NCBI GenBank assembly: GCA_900696525.1
Contig: CAADGL010000012.1
Span: forward strand, 310,001-374,000
Source: an uncultured Planctomycetota bacterium
GTDB lineage: Bacteria > Planctomycetota > Phycisphaerae > UBA1845 > Fen-1342
Reading direction: 5' to 3'
DNA: 64,000 nucleotides
Part shown: piece after piece, positions 33,773 to 42,496 of the stretch
How the letters are laid out: every line of letters begins with the position of its first letter
Numbering within the stretch: the first letter of the stretch is position 1
Translations under genes and position numbers: made by a program
Notes under the pieces: model-generated
The model's database searches: none
Told to the model about the DNA's origin: nothing
What the model saw: only the letters and a program-made list of their open reading frames with translations

Positions 33773-34970
33773 GGTGCTGGACCTCGCGTGCGACACCCGG
33801 CGAAGCTGGCTGGAGGCGCTGGTTTTCCGCGGGATCGTCTTCAACATGTCCTGGGAAGACCCGGAGATGGACCGCCGGGCCTTCAACATTACGTCCGACG
33901 ACACGGTGATCTCGATCACGTCGGCTGGCTGCAACCCGCTGAATTTCCTGTGTCAGAGCCCGCGCAAGCTCATCAGCATCGACAGCAACCCGGCGCAGAC
34001 CGCGATGCTCGAACTGAAGCTCGCGGCGATCGAGACGCTGGACCACGATGCGTTCTTCGACATCTTCGCCGCCCGCCGGCCGGCGCGCGTGCTGCGCGTG
34101 TACCGCCCGCGGCTTCGGCCCAGGCTTTCGCCGCGCGCGCAGGAGTTCTGGGACCGCAAGCTGTGGATCGTGGCCCGCGACCTGTACGGGATCGGACGCA
34201 ACGGCGTGTTCTTCAGGATCATGCGGGCCTACCTGAGGCTGATCGGCATCGACGTGCGCAAGCAGGACGCGTTCTTCGAGTGCCGTACGCTCGAGGAGCA
34301 GAACGCCTGGTACTGGAAGCACATCGCTCCGCGGCTCTGGCGCGGCACAAGCAGGCTGTTCGTCTATTTCCGGCCGTTCATGTACCTGGCCGGGGTGCAC
34401 CCGAACCAGTTCCGGCTCGTCGACGGCCGTCACGACATGTACGAGTACGTCCGCGAGCGCATCGAGTACGCCTTCACCAAGGTGCCGATCTACGACAACT
34501 ACTTCATGAGCATCGCCGTCACCGGCCGCTTCCGCGGCGAGCGCGTCCCGCCCTACCTGCTCAGGCAGAACTTCGCCACGCTGCGGCGGAATCTGGACCG
34601 CGTGCTGGTCGTGAACGGCTGGCTCGGCCCATTCCTCGACGCTCAGCCGCCCGAGTCCATCAGCAAGTTCAACCTGCTCGACATTTTCGACTGGATGACG
34701 CCCGCCGCCATGGAAAGCACGATGCACAGCGTGCTGCGCGCCGCCACGCCCGGCGCCACGATGATCTACCGCTCCGGCAGCTACCAGCTCGAACCGCCGG
34801 CGTCGGTGCTGCCGCAGCTCGAGCCCCAAGCCGAACTGGCCCATGAGCTGTTCGCCGGCGACCGCTCCGCCACGTACGGCAGTTTCTACATCTACACGAT
34901 CAAGCCGCCGGCGGCCGACGACAAGCGCGCCCGTCGCCGCTCGGCCGCGACGACGGCCGCGCCGGCCTGA
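33765..34970 (+). CDS. btaA: BtaA-like S-adenosylmethionine:diacylglycerol 3-amino-3-carboxypropyltransferase (DUF3419)
   Basis: A 401-residue DUF3419 protein. Typical segments are GIVFNMSWEDPEMDRRAFNI near residue 24, ITSAGCNPLNFL near 52 and LISIDSNPAQTAMLELKLAA near 69, then a late YDNYFMSIAVTGRF and LLDIFDWM. BtaA moves the 3-amino-3-carboxypropyl group of SAM to diacylglycerol, giving diacylglyceryl-homoserine; BtaB then methylates it. The gene overlaps btaB by 8 nt. The order is btaB-btaA, the reverse of Rhodobacter. Its stop is 1 nt from the convergent PIN/TRAM gene. Confidence 0.9.
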   Translation: MPEVLDLACDTRRSWLEALVFRGIVFNMSWEDPEMDRRAFNITSDDTVISITSAGCNPLNFLCQSPRKLISIDSNPAQTAMLELKLAAIETLDHDAFFDIFAARRPARVLRVYRPRLRPRLSPRAQEFWDRKLWIVARDLYGIGRNGVFFRIMRAYLRLIGIDVRKQDAFFECRTLEEQNAWYWKHIAPRLWRGTSRLFVYFRPFMYLAGVHPNQFRLVDGRHDMYEYVRERIEYAFTKVPIYDNYFMSIAVTGRFRGERVPPYLLRQNFATLRRNLDRVLVVNGWLGPFLDAQPPESISKFNLLDIFDWMTPAAMESTMHSVLRAATPGATMIYRSGSYQLEPPASVLPQLEPQAELAHELFAGDRSATYGSFYIYTIKPPAADDKRARRRSAATTAAPA

Positions 34971-34971
34971 A

Positions 34972-36048
34972 TCAGCGCGGCTCCGGACCGCCGACGCGAT
35001 GGCGCGGGCCGCGGCGCGGGCCGGCGGGCATGCCCTCGGGACGGCCGAAGATCATGCGGCCGGCGGAGGTTTGCAGGACGCTGGTGACGGTGAGGGTGAC
35101 TTCCTCGTTGATCCGGTCGCGCGAGTTCTCGGCGACGATCATGGTTCCGTCTTCGAGATAGCCGACGCCCTGGCCGGCCTCCTCGCCGGCCTTGATGATC
35201 TTGACGCTGATGGTCTCGCCCGGGAGCACGACGGGCTTGAGCGCGTTGGCCAGGTCGTTGATGTTGATGACGTCGACGCCGCGGAGCTGCGCGATCTTGT
35301 TCAGGTTGTAGTCGTTGGTGACGATGCGTCCGTCGAGCTGCTTGCCCAGGGCCACCAGCTTCTGGTCGACGTCGCCGTCCTGGTCCGCCGCCGGCAGCCG
35401 CGCGTCGGAGATCTTGATCTCGATCTTGTCGTTGGTCTGGAGCTTGTTGAGCATGTCGAGTCCGCGCCGGCCGCGCGTGCGCTTGAGCTTGTCGGAGCTG
35501 TCGGCGATGGTCTGAAGCTCCTGGAGCACGAAGCGCGGGATGATGATGGTGGCGTCGATGATGCGCGTTTCGCAGATGTCGGCGATGCGGCCGTCGATGA
35601 TCACCGACGTTTCCAGGATCAGCGGCCGCGCCCCGCGCGTCTGCCGGGCGAACTCGACGTAGGGGATCACGAAGCGGAAGTCGTCCTTGGTCTGGATGAT
35701 CAGGCTGATCGTCAGGTAGCAGCAGACGATCCCCAGCATCAGCTTGATCGCCGTCACCAGCGGCCCCCCCGCCACCGACGACAGCAACGTCTCGGCCAGC
35801 AGATCGACGATCAGCCCCAGGGCGTAGGCGAAGACAATGCCCACCACGACGCCGAAGAACACGCCTGAAAGCGCCGTCAGCGACTTGCGCGGCGCGAACA
35901 GGTCCACGCACACCAGCACCACCGCCGCCAGGACCACCAGCACCAGGAAAATCGGGAACTGCGCCTCGGTCAGGAACTGCGCGCCGGTCGTCAACGCCGT
36001 CGCCAGCATCAGGAACACGAACAGCCCGCGGACAACCCATACCAGCAT
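34972..36048 (-). CDS. YacL-like membrane protein with PIN and TRAM domains
   Basis: A 358-residue protein of the YacL family. Four hydrophobic helices fill residues 1-125. A PIN-fold nuclease-like domain (about 140-260) follows, with acidic positions in [19 protein letters not shown] and [20 protein letters not shown]-binding domain (about 272-335) has [30 protein letters not shown]. The family is conserved but its substrate is not established; a membrane-bound RNase role is inferred. AGGGG lies 7 nt before the ATG. A Gly/Pro/Arg tail ends the protein. It converges on btaA with a 1-nt gap and is divergent from the glycosylase gene. Confidence 0.92.
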   Translation of the reverse strand: MLVWVVRGLFVFLMLATALTTGAQFLTEAQFPIFLVLVVLAAVVLVCVDLFAPRKSLTALSGVFFGVVVGIVFAYALGLIVDLLAETLLSSVAGGPLVTAIKLMLGIVCCYLTISLIIQTKDDFRFVIPYVEFARQTRGARPLILETSVIIDGRIADICETRIIDATIIIPRFVLQELQTIADSSDKLKRTRGRRGLDMLNKLQTNDKIEIKISDARLPAADQDGDVDQKLVALGKQLDGRIVTNDYNLNKIAQLRGVDVININDLANALKPVVLPGETISVKIIKAGEEAGQGVGYLEDGTMIVAENSRDRINEEVTLTVTSVLQTSAGRMIFGRPEGMPAGPRRGPRHRVGGPEPR

Positions 36049-36071
36049 GCGGGTTCCCCTATAATGCCCCG

Positions 36072-36206
36072 ATGTTGACCTGCCAGGATGATACGCCGCG
36101 CGGACCGCTCATGCGATTACACCGAAAAACACGCCGGCCCCTCATTGTAATCGTCGCGACCCTTCGATCAAACTCCGGCGCCGGCCGGGCGGGTCGGCGA
36201 CGATGA
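36072..36206 (+). CDS. Possible leaderless 44-residue ORF before the glycosylase gene
   Basis: TATAAT at 36060-36065 lies 6 nt before an ATG that opens a 44-codon frame, whose TGA overlaps the glycosylase ATG in an ATGA. If real, it would be translated from a leaderless mRNA and coupled to the glycosylase. The peptide is Arg-rich with no recognised motif. There is no -35 box and no ribosome site, so chance is quite possible. Confidence 0.2.
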   Translation: MLTCQDDTPRGPLMRLHRKTRRPLIVIVATLRSNSGAGRAGRRR

Positions 36207-36889
36207 GCGCCCGCCCGCGCCCCGCCCCGCCCGCCCGTCCGCGCGCCGCCGCGGCCCTGGTCCGCCAGCAGCGCGCACTCCTGGCCGCCGAGGCACTCAG
36301 CCGCGCCGATACCCGCATGGCCCGCCTGGTCAAGCGCATCGGTCCCCATCGGCCGGTGCTGACGGCCGACCCCTTTCGGGCGCTGGTCGGGTCCATCATT
36401 CAGCAGCAGGTCTCGATGAGCGCCGCCGCCGCCATTCAGAAGCGGCTGCGGCAGGCGTGCGACGGGCGCATCCGGCCCGAGACGGTGCTGGGCCTGGAAT
36501 CGGCGGCGCTGCGCGGCTGCGGCCTGTCGCGGCAGAAGGCGGCGTACCTGCACGACCTGGCACAGCACTTCGCCGAAGGACGGTTGACCAGCCGGCAACT
36601 GCGGCGCCTGGAAGATGAGGCGGTGATCGCCGCGGTGACGCAGGTGAAGGGCGTCGGCCGCTGGACGGCGGAGATGCTGCTGATCTTCTGCCTGGAGCGT
36701 CCGGATGTCTGGCCGATCGACGACCTGGGTCTGCGCAAGGCGGTGCGCTTCTTTGCAGGTCTTGCGGAGATGCCCGCGGCAGAAGTGATGCGCACCGCCG
36801 GCGAGCCCTTTCGCCCGTATCGCACCTACGCCAGTTGGTACCTGTGGCGCAGCCTGGAAGGGCCGTTCATGCCGGGCGTTTCGCTCTGA
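36203..36889 (+). CDS. AlkA-type DNA-3-methyladenine glycosylase II (HhH-GPD)
   Basis: A 228-residue base-excision repair enzyme of the HhH-GPD superfamily, cutting alkylated purines from DNA. The helix-hairpin-helix and GPD region is VKGVGRWTAEMLLIFCLERPDVWPIDDLGL (about residues 150-180); the catalytic Asp is in the WPIDDLGL segment and no Lys replaces it, so it is a monofunctional AlkA-like enzyme. The upstream half has IIQQQVSMSAAAAI, typical of AlkA. The N-terminal 30 residues are Pro/Arg-rich; the true start could be slightly downstream. A strong hairpin follows the stop. Confidence 0.9.
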   Translation: MSARPRPAPPARPRAAAALVRQQRALLAAEALSRADTRMARLVKRIGPHRPVLTADPFRALVGSIIQQQVSMSAAAAIQKRLRQACDGRIRPETVLGLESAALRGCGLSRQKAAYLHDLAQHFAEGRLTSRQLRRLEDEAVIAAVTQVKGVGRWTAEMLLIFCLERPDVWPIDDLGLRKAVRFFAGLAEMPAAEVMRTAGEPFRPYRTYASWYLWRSLEGPFMPGVSL

Positions 36890-36922
36890 ATTTGAGGCGG
36901 TCTGCGGCCGCTATTACAGGGT

Positions 36923-36960
36923 CGGCGGGGCGGCGCCCGGATCGGGCCGCCGCCCCGCCG
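36923..36960. terminator. Strong bidirectional hairpin between alkA-type gene and secDF
   Basis: A perfect 13-bp arm pair (36923-36935 with 36948-36960), extended inside by CCCG/CGGG, followed by CGTTT on the plus strand. It lies 34 nt after the glycosylase stop and 41 nt before the secDF stop on the other strand, so it likely ends both transcripts. Confidence 0.7.
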
Positions 36961-37000
36961 CGTTTCATCGCGTCCCGGTCAGCTTGTGTGCGCGGGCGGG

Positions 37001-40000
37001 TCAGGCCGGCGCGGGGGAAAACCCGCGGCGGACGGGCTCCTCGGCGCGCTGGCCCCAGAGCAGCATGGGCGAGGCGATCGCCAGCGAGGTGTAGGTGCCG
37101 ATCATGATGCCGACGAGCATGCAGAAGTTGAAGCCGCGGATGGCCGAGCCGCCGAGCGTGTACATGGTCAGCAGCACGAGGATCGTGGTGCTGCTGGTGA
37201 GCAAGGTGCGCGCGAGGGTCTGGTTGAGGCTGCGGTTGATGATGTCGCGCGAGAGCACGCCGAGGCGTCCGCGGTTCTCGCGGATGCGGTCGAAGTTCAC
37301 GATCTTGTCGTTGACCGAGTAGCCGATGATGGTGAGGAAGGCGGCCACGATCGGCATGTTGATCTTGAAATCCTCGATCAGGAGCAGTCCGCCGATCTTC
37401 CCGGCGCCGCCGATGTAGCCGGCGAAGCCCAGGCAGGCGAGGGCCGCCAGCACGTCGAAGATCAGCGCCAGCACGCCCGCGAAGCCGAAGATCGGCTGGC
37501 CGAAGCGCAGCCACATGTAGCCGATCATCATCGCCCAGCTCAGGATCATGGCGATCAGCGCCTGGGTCTGGGCCTGGCCTGCAATCTGCGGCTTGAACTG
37601 CGAGACCTTCTGCAAGGTCTGCTCGGTGTCGAGCGCGGCGCGCACGACTCCCAGCTCCTTGTCGGCGAAGCGCGTGGTCCACGCCTCGGGGTCCTCGTCG
37701 TACGAGTAGTTGCTGTCCACCACCGCCACCACGACGCCCGTGTACAGCGGACGGCCCTGGGCGTCGTTGCGCGGCTGGCCGCCGGCCGCGGCGCGCTCCA
37801 CGCCGAACACCTCGAAACGCCGCCACGGCTGATCCTGGTGGCCGGGCTGGAGCCGCATGCTGCGCAGGCGGGCGGTGAGCGACTCGATCGACTGCGGCGG
37901 GTTCAGCCCGGTGACGTAGATGGCGGCTCCGCCGAGGTAGTCGGTCAGGTCGGCACCGGCGCCGGACGGCAGGTTGGGAATGGTGGATTCGAGCCGGCGA
38001 TCGCTGATGGGGAAGGGATGGTCGCCGCGGCCGACAAAGGTGTAGTCGATGGCGGGCTGGATCATCAGGTCGCCGCCGAGGGCAGTGACCAGCGCGTGCT
38101 GAACGAGCTGCTTGTTGGTGACGATGGTCGTGACGTTCCAGGTCTTGCCGGCCTGGGCCGCGGCGCCGCTGAGCACGGCGCTGACGTTGGCCTGCACGAG
38201 GTTGTCGCCGTCGCGCGCCGCCCGGTCGGCCAGCCCGCGGATGATCTCGGTCAGGCGCGCCGCGTCGGTGCCCGCCAGCACGCGCACCTCGACGGCGTCG
38301 CCCGCCGCGCGGACGCCGCCGCGGACCAGGAGCGCCTGCCGCGCACCGGGCTCGTCGGGCGCGGGCACGCTGGTGTCCTCGAGCGGTTCGGCAATGAGGG
38401 CGACGACGCGGTTGGGCGCGACGCCCGGCACGCTGACGCGGAAGAGACTGGCGTCGCCCGGCGTGGGCTGAACGACGGCCTGGGCGAGCCGGCGCGCGTC
38501 GTCGCGGATCGACCGGCCGACGTCGGCGAGCTTCTGGCTGATGATCCGGTCGTTCAGGCCGGCCTCGGCCCGAACTTCCATTTCCGCGCTCACGCCGCCG
38601 CGGAACTCGACGTCCAGCGCGTCGCCGCCGCGCAGCCACACCAGCCCCAGGCCGACCAGGGTGATGGCCAGGGCGATCGGCGCGCCGATGCGGGCGTGGC
38701 GGACCCAGTCAATGTTGGGGGTGCCGATGAGCTTGCGCATCTTCAGGTCCTTGATGACGCGGTACTTGATCAGCAGCGTGAAGAAGACGCGCGTCACGAA
38801 GACCGCGGTGAAGATGTTCAGCACGATGCCCCAGCCGAGCGTGAGCCCGAAGCCCTTGATCTCCTCGCTGCCGGCGTAGTAGATGATCAGGCAGACGAGC
38901 AGCGTGGTGATGTTGGAGTCGAGGATGGTCGAGAGCGCCTTGTCGTAGCCGTTCTTGATGATGATGCGCAGCGACGAACCGCGCTCGCGCTCCTCGCGCA
39001 TGCGCTCGTAGATGAGCACGTTGGCGTCGACCGACATGCCGATCGCCAGGATCACGCCGGCGATGCCGTCGAGGGTGAAACGCGCGTCGATGAAGGCCAT
39101 CGCCCCCAGCAGCAGGAAGACGTTCAGCAGCGTGGCCACGGACGCGATCACGCCCGCGACGCCGTAGACGAAGATCATGAAGCAGATCGTCAGCCCGACG
39201 CCGATCACGCCGCACAGCAGGGCGCGGCGCAGGTTCTCGTGGCCCAGGCTCGAGCCGATGACGCGCTCGCTGAGCGGCGTGTCCTTCAGCCGCGCGGGCA
39301 GGGCGCCGGCCTGCATCGTGTTGACCAGGTAGTTGACCTTCTCGTTGCTGAAGTCGCCCGAGATCTGCCCGGACTTGCCGATCGCCTCCTTGATCGTGGC
39401 GCTCGAGTACGCCACGCCGTCGACCAGGATGCACAGTTGCCGCCCGACGTTCTTGCGCGTCAGGTCACGGAACATGTCGCCGCCGCGCGGGTCCAGCTCA
39501 AAGAATACCGACGGGCGGCCGGACTGGTCGCGGCTGCGGCCGGCGCGCTTGAGCTGCCAGCTCCGCTTGGCGTCGCCGAGCATCTCGTAATCGCGGCCGA
39601 GCAGCCCGAGCACGTACCACTCGTCGTTGTACTTGGCGGCCACCCAGCCGCTCATCGACGGGTCGAACGTCGCCAGCTCCGCAGGCGATCGCAGGTGAAA
39701 GAACGAGAGCGGCTGGTCGATCTTGAACCACTGGGCCGTGTCACCCTGCTGGCGCCTTGGACCGTGCTTGGCGAGTTGCTCCTTGTAGCGGTCCCACTGC
39801 GTCGGGTTGGACTGGTTCTGCTCCGCCAGGATGCGGAAATCCAGCACGCCCGCGCCGCGCAGCAGCCGACGCAGATCCGCCGGACCGTCCAGGTAGCCGC
39901 GCGTCGCCCGCCAGCGCTTGTGCGCCTCGATCACCTGGTCGATCAGCCCGGGCTCGTTGCCGACGCCCTTGGCCAGGTGCGGGTGCTGCTCGCGAATCTG

Positions 40001-40717
40001 CTTGAGCGTCGCCTCGCGCGTCGGCGAGCGCTCGTCCAGCTCCAGCGCGTCCCGGAACCGGTGCTCGTCCAAGTTGTGCGACAGCACCGCCTCGATCGCG
40101 TCCTCGAGCCGCTCCGTCGCGTCGCGCACCTCGAGCTCCGCCGCCGCCAGACCGGCCGGCTGCGTCGCGTCGCCGGCGGGCTGAGACGCCGCCGCGGCCC
40201 GCGCCGTTTCCAGCCCGGCGAGCGCCGCCAGGTATTCGTCGTAGCGCTGGGCCGCCGTCCGCAGCGTCGCTATCGGCGTGTCGGTGCGCTGCGCGATCGC
40301 CTCCATCCGCGTGCCACGCTCCGGGTCGGACAGCCGCAGCACCGCCTCCAGCTCGCTGCGCTTCAGGTTCGCCGCGAACAGCTTGTCCTGCGCATCCAGG
40401 TACTGCTGCTGGAGCTCGGCGGCCTGAGGCGGAGGCAGCGGCATCTGCACCTCCAGCCGGTTGCGCCCATGCACGCGCCAGACGATGCCGGATACGCCGG
40501 TCGGGTCGATGCGGCGTTGCAGCAGGGTTTTCATCCGTTCGGCCAGGTCCTGCTGATCTTCGAGCCCGTGATCGTCGATCTCGAAGATCACGGAGAAGCC
40601 GCCGTTGATGTCCAGCCCTCCCTGGAGCTGGCGCTGCGGCGGATACAGGGAGATGGCGGCCACGAGGATGACCGCGCCGATGATGAGCAGGTGCTGAGTC
40701 AGGTGTTTTTCAGTCAT
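37001..40717 (-). CDS. secDF: Fused protein translocase subunits SecD and SecF, enlarged
   Basis: SecDF uses the proton gradient to help pull proteins out of the SecYEG channel. One 1238-residue chain holds both halves. SecD: helix at residues 8-24, LDINGGFSVIFEI, then a very long periplasmic part (to about 485) and helices with IGMSVDANVLIYERMREE. SecF: starts near residue 670 with helix, DVEFRGGVSAEMEV, and helices with IIGYSVNDKIVNFDRIRE. Typical separate subunits total about 940 residues; the excess is two insertions, one of about 200 residues after residue 85 and another in the SecF periplasmic domain. The start ATG at 40717 has GAGG. A small membrane-protein frame lies upstream in the place often held by yajC. 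Confidence 0.95.
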   Translation of the reverse strand: MTEKHLTQHLLIIGAVILVAAISLYPPQRQLQGGLDINGGFSVIFEIDDHGLEDQQDLAERMKTLLQRRIDPTGVSGIVWRVHGRNRLEVQMPLPPPQAAELQQQYLDAQDKLFAANLKRSELEAVLRLSDPERGTRMEAIAQRTDTPIATLRTAAQRYDEYLAALAGLETARAAAASQPAGDATQPAGLAAAELEVRDATERLEDAIEAVLSHNLDEHRFRDALELDERSPTREATLKQIREQHPHLAKGVGNEPGLIDQVIEAHKRWRATRGYLDGPADLRRLLRGAGVLDFRILAEQNQSNPTQWDRYKEQLAKHGPRRQQGDTAQWFKIDQPLSFFHLRSPAELATFDPSMSGWVAAKYNDEWYVLGLLGRDYEMLGDAKRSWQLKRAGRSRDQSGRPSVFFELDPRGGDMFRDLTRKNVGRQLCILVDGVAYSSATIKEAIGKSGQISGDFSNEKVNYLVNTMQAGALPARLKDTPLSERVIGSSLGHENLRRALLCGVIGVGLTICFMIFVYGVAGVIASVATLLNVFLLLGAMAFIDARFTLDGIAGVILAIGMSVDANVLIYERMREERERGSSLRIIIKNGYDKALSTILDSNITTLLVCLIIYYAGSEEIKGFGLTLGWGIVLNIFTAVFVTRVFFTLLIKYRVIKDLKMRKLIGTPNIDWVRHARIGAPIALAITLVGLGLVWLRGGDALDVEFRGGVSAEMEVRAEAGLNDRIISQKLADVGRSIRDDARRLAQAVVQPTPGDASLFRVSVPGVAPNRVVALIAEPLEDTSVPAPDEPGARQALLVRGGVRAAGDAVEVRVLAGTDAARLTEIIRGLADRAARDGDNLVQANVSAVLSGAAAQAGKTWNVTTIVTNKQLVQHALVTALGGDLMIQPAIDYTFVGRGDHPFPISDRRLESTIPNLPSGAGADLTDYLGGAAIYVTGLNPPQSIESLTARLRSMRLQPGHQDQPWRRFEVFGVERAAAGGQPRNDAQGRPLYTGVVVAVVDSNYSYDEDPEAWTTRFADKELGVVRAALDTEQTLQKVSQFKPQIAGQAQTQALIAMILSWAMMIGYMWLRFGQPIFGFAGVLALIFDVLAALACLGFAGYIGGAGKIGGLLLIEDFKINMPIVAAFLTIIGYSVNDKIVNFDRIRENRGRLGVLSRDIINRSLNQTLARTLLTSSTTILVLLTMYTLGGSAIRGFNFCMLVGIMIGTYTSLAIASPMLLWGQRAEEPVRRGFSPAPA

Positions 40718-40815
40718 TGCAGGAGCCTCGCGGAATCTGCGTGCGAACAACGAAACGCGCCGGGAGTGACGCCCTTGTCCCAGGGGACCAAGCCCCACCG
40801 ATCCAATGTGCCGGT

Positions 40816-41277
40816 CTAGACGACGGGCGGACCAGTCTCGCACACGCCGAAGCTCAGCCAGAGAAGCCCGAGCCGGCACGCACCCAATATCCACGCGGGG
40901 CGCAGCGGCCTTCGGGCATCGGCCCAGGGCGCCCACGGCGGCGCCGCGGCGATGGCCGAAGGGCTGGCCGGAGGACCATGAGGGGCGCTGGCGTCGGTGG
41001 TGACTTGAGAGACCTGGTCGAGCAGGGTAGAGGCGTGAGTCGGCCAGCGCGGCGGGATCGCGTCGGGCCAGCAGACCGCGGCGAGCGCGTTCTGGGGTCG
41101 AGGGTGCGGCGCCGAGGGCGATGGCGGCGTCCTGGCCGGTTCGGACTCGGAGGCGGCGCGCTCGCTGCTCTCCGCCGGCGCCAGCCACGGACACAGCTTC
41201 TCCGGCGCGGCCCACAGCAGCAGCAGGCCAAGGCCGCCGACGACGCAAGCCCAGTCTCTTCCGGGCGATGGATTCAT
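40816..41277 (-). CDS. Possible two-helix membrane protein upstream of secDF
   Basis: A 153-residue frame starting at 41277. It has one hydrophobic helix near residues 9-24 and another near 128-145, joined by a long Pro/Ala/Ser-rich linker. It lies 98 nt before secDF, in the position often occupied by yajC, but shows no YajC motif. GC3 is high and the layout is sensible, but no homologue is recognised, and the frame could be fortuitous. An ATG at 41292 would give a slightly longer N-terminus. Confidence 0.45.
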   Translation of the reverse strand: MNPSPGRDWACVVGGLGLLLLWAAPEKLCPWLAPAESSERAASESEPARTPPSPSAPHPRPQNALAAVCWPDAIPPRWPTHASTLLDQVSQVTTDASAPHGPPASPSAIAAAPPWAPWADARRPLRPAWILGACRLGLLWLSFGVCETGPPVV

Positions 41278-41407
41278 GAACCCGGTGAGCATATCGGCGT
41301 TCAGGTGGACTTGCAAATGGACCCGAGAACGCATCCGGGGACGCATGCCGGGGCGGATCGAGCCGGTTCCAGGAGGGTTGGCTTCCCGGCCTTGCCCGTG
41401 CCGATAC

Positions 41408-41413
41408 TATAAT
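41408..41413 (+). promoter_or_regulatory. TATAAT element upstream of cyclophilin lipoprotein
   Basis: A perfect TATAAT lies 108 nt before the ATG at 41522. No -35 hexamer with a 16-18 nt spacer is evident; the nearest, TTGGCT at 41378, is 24 nt away. It may be a -10 with another type of upstream contact. Confidence 0.35.
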
Positions 41414-41521
41414 GAAGCGGGGTTTGCGCTCTCGGACGCGGCCCCGCGGGCGACGGAGGGCGCCATTCGCCGGTCCGGAAAGCCATCTGACGCGGCTATC
41501 GAGACGTTGGAGAAACGGGAC

Positions 41522-42472
41522 ATGACACCCAAGGTGCGGTTGTTGTTCGTCGGCCTCGTGGCGGCGGTCGTCGGCGGTTGCGTTCCGCCGGGGGGCGACC
41601 CGGGCGGTGACGTGACGCCCGTCGCGACCGCGCCGGAAACGGCCGCCGCGGGGGAAACGGTCGAGCTGGTCGGGGGCGTGACGGAAGCGGCGAGCGGCCT
41701 GACGTACCGCTGGATCCAGGTCTCCGGCCGGCTGGTGCAGCTCATCAACGCCGACCAGCCGGTGGCGCGGTTCGTCGCGCCGTCGATGGGCAAAGAGCAG
41801 CGGCTGACGTTCCGGCTGGACGTGCGCGACGCGGCAGGCCGGCTCTGGAGCACGGAAGTCGCCGTTACGGTGTCGGCCGACCCGGAATCGACGGAGATCG
41901 GCGGCGGAAGCGGCGACGACGGCGAGGACAACGAGCCGTTCCCGCGGGTGCGGCTGGTGACGAGCAAAGGCGAGATCGTGGTCGAGTTGAATCGTACGCG
42001 GGCCCCGGTGACCGTGGCGAACTTCCTGAAGTACCTCGACGACGCGCACTACAACCAGACGATCTTCCACCGCGTGATCAAGGACTTCGTCGTGCAGGGC
42101 GGGGGCTACAACGCCAAGCTCGACGAGCTGCCCACGCGGGCCCCGATCAAGAACGAGGCCGACAACGGCCTGGCCAACGACCGCGGCACGATCGCCATGG
42201 CCCGCACCAACGATCCCAACTCGGCCACGTCGCAGTTCTACATCAACGTGAAGAACAACGACTCGCTCAATAAGTCGCAGGGCAACGCCGGCTACGCCGT
42301 CTTCGGCGTCGTCATCAGCGGCATGGACGTCGTGGACGAGATCTCGAAAGTCGAGACCGAAACCCGCAGCGGCTTTGCCGACATCCCGAAAGTCGACGTC
42401 GTGCTCGTCCGCGCCGAACGCCTCGTCACGAATTCCGGCGGCGGGGGCAGCTCCTCGGGCGGGCTGCGCTGA
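41522..42472 (+). CDS. Cyclophilin-type peptidyl-prolyl isomerase lipoprotein
   Basis: A 316-residue predicted lipoprotein. GGAG lies 9 nt before the ATG at 41522, and the signal ends AAVVGGC at about residue 20. Residues about 35-120 form an Ig-like/PKD-like domain (GLTYRWIQVSG, and LTFRLDVRDAAGRLW). Residues about 140-300 are a cyclophilin domain: VNFLKYLDDAHYNQTIFHRVIKDFVVQGGG, then GTIAMARTNDPNSATSQFYINV. Catalytic Arg in FHRVI and the Q-F-x-I motif are kept, so it should isomerise peptidyl-prolyl bonds in the periplasm. A Gly/Ser tail ends it. Converges on carA. Confidence 0.92.
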   Translation: MTPKVRLLFVGLVAAVVGGCVPPGGDPGGDVTPVATAPETAAAGETVELVGGVTEAASGLTYRWIQVSGRLVQLINADQPVARFVAPSMGKEQRLTFRLDVRDAAGRLWSTEVAVTVSADPESTEIGGGSGDDGEDNEPFPRVRLVTSKGEIVVELNRTRAPVTVANFLKYLDDAHYNQTIFHRVIKDFVVQGGGYNAKLDELPTRAPIKNEADNGLANDRGTIAMARTNDPNSATSQFYINVKNNDSLNKSQGNAGYAVFGVVISGMDVVDEISKVETETRSGFADIPKVDVVLVRAERLVTNSGGGGSSSGGLR

Positions 42473-42496
42473 CGCGAGGCTCGCAGAGTGCTGCGC

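Noticed and set aside
36986..40819. 1277-codon plus-strand frame over secDF
   Set aside because: Antisense shadow of secDF; the composition is abnormal and no motif is present.
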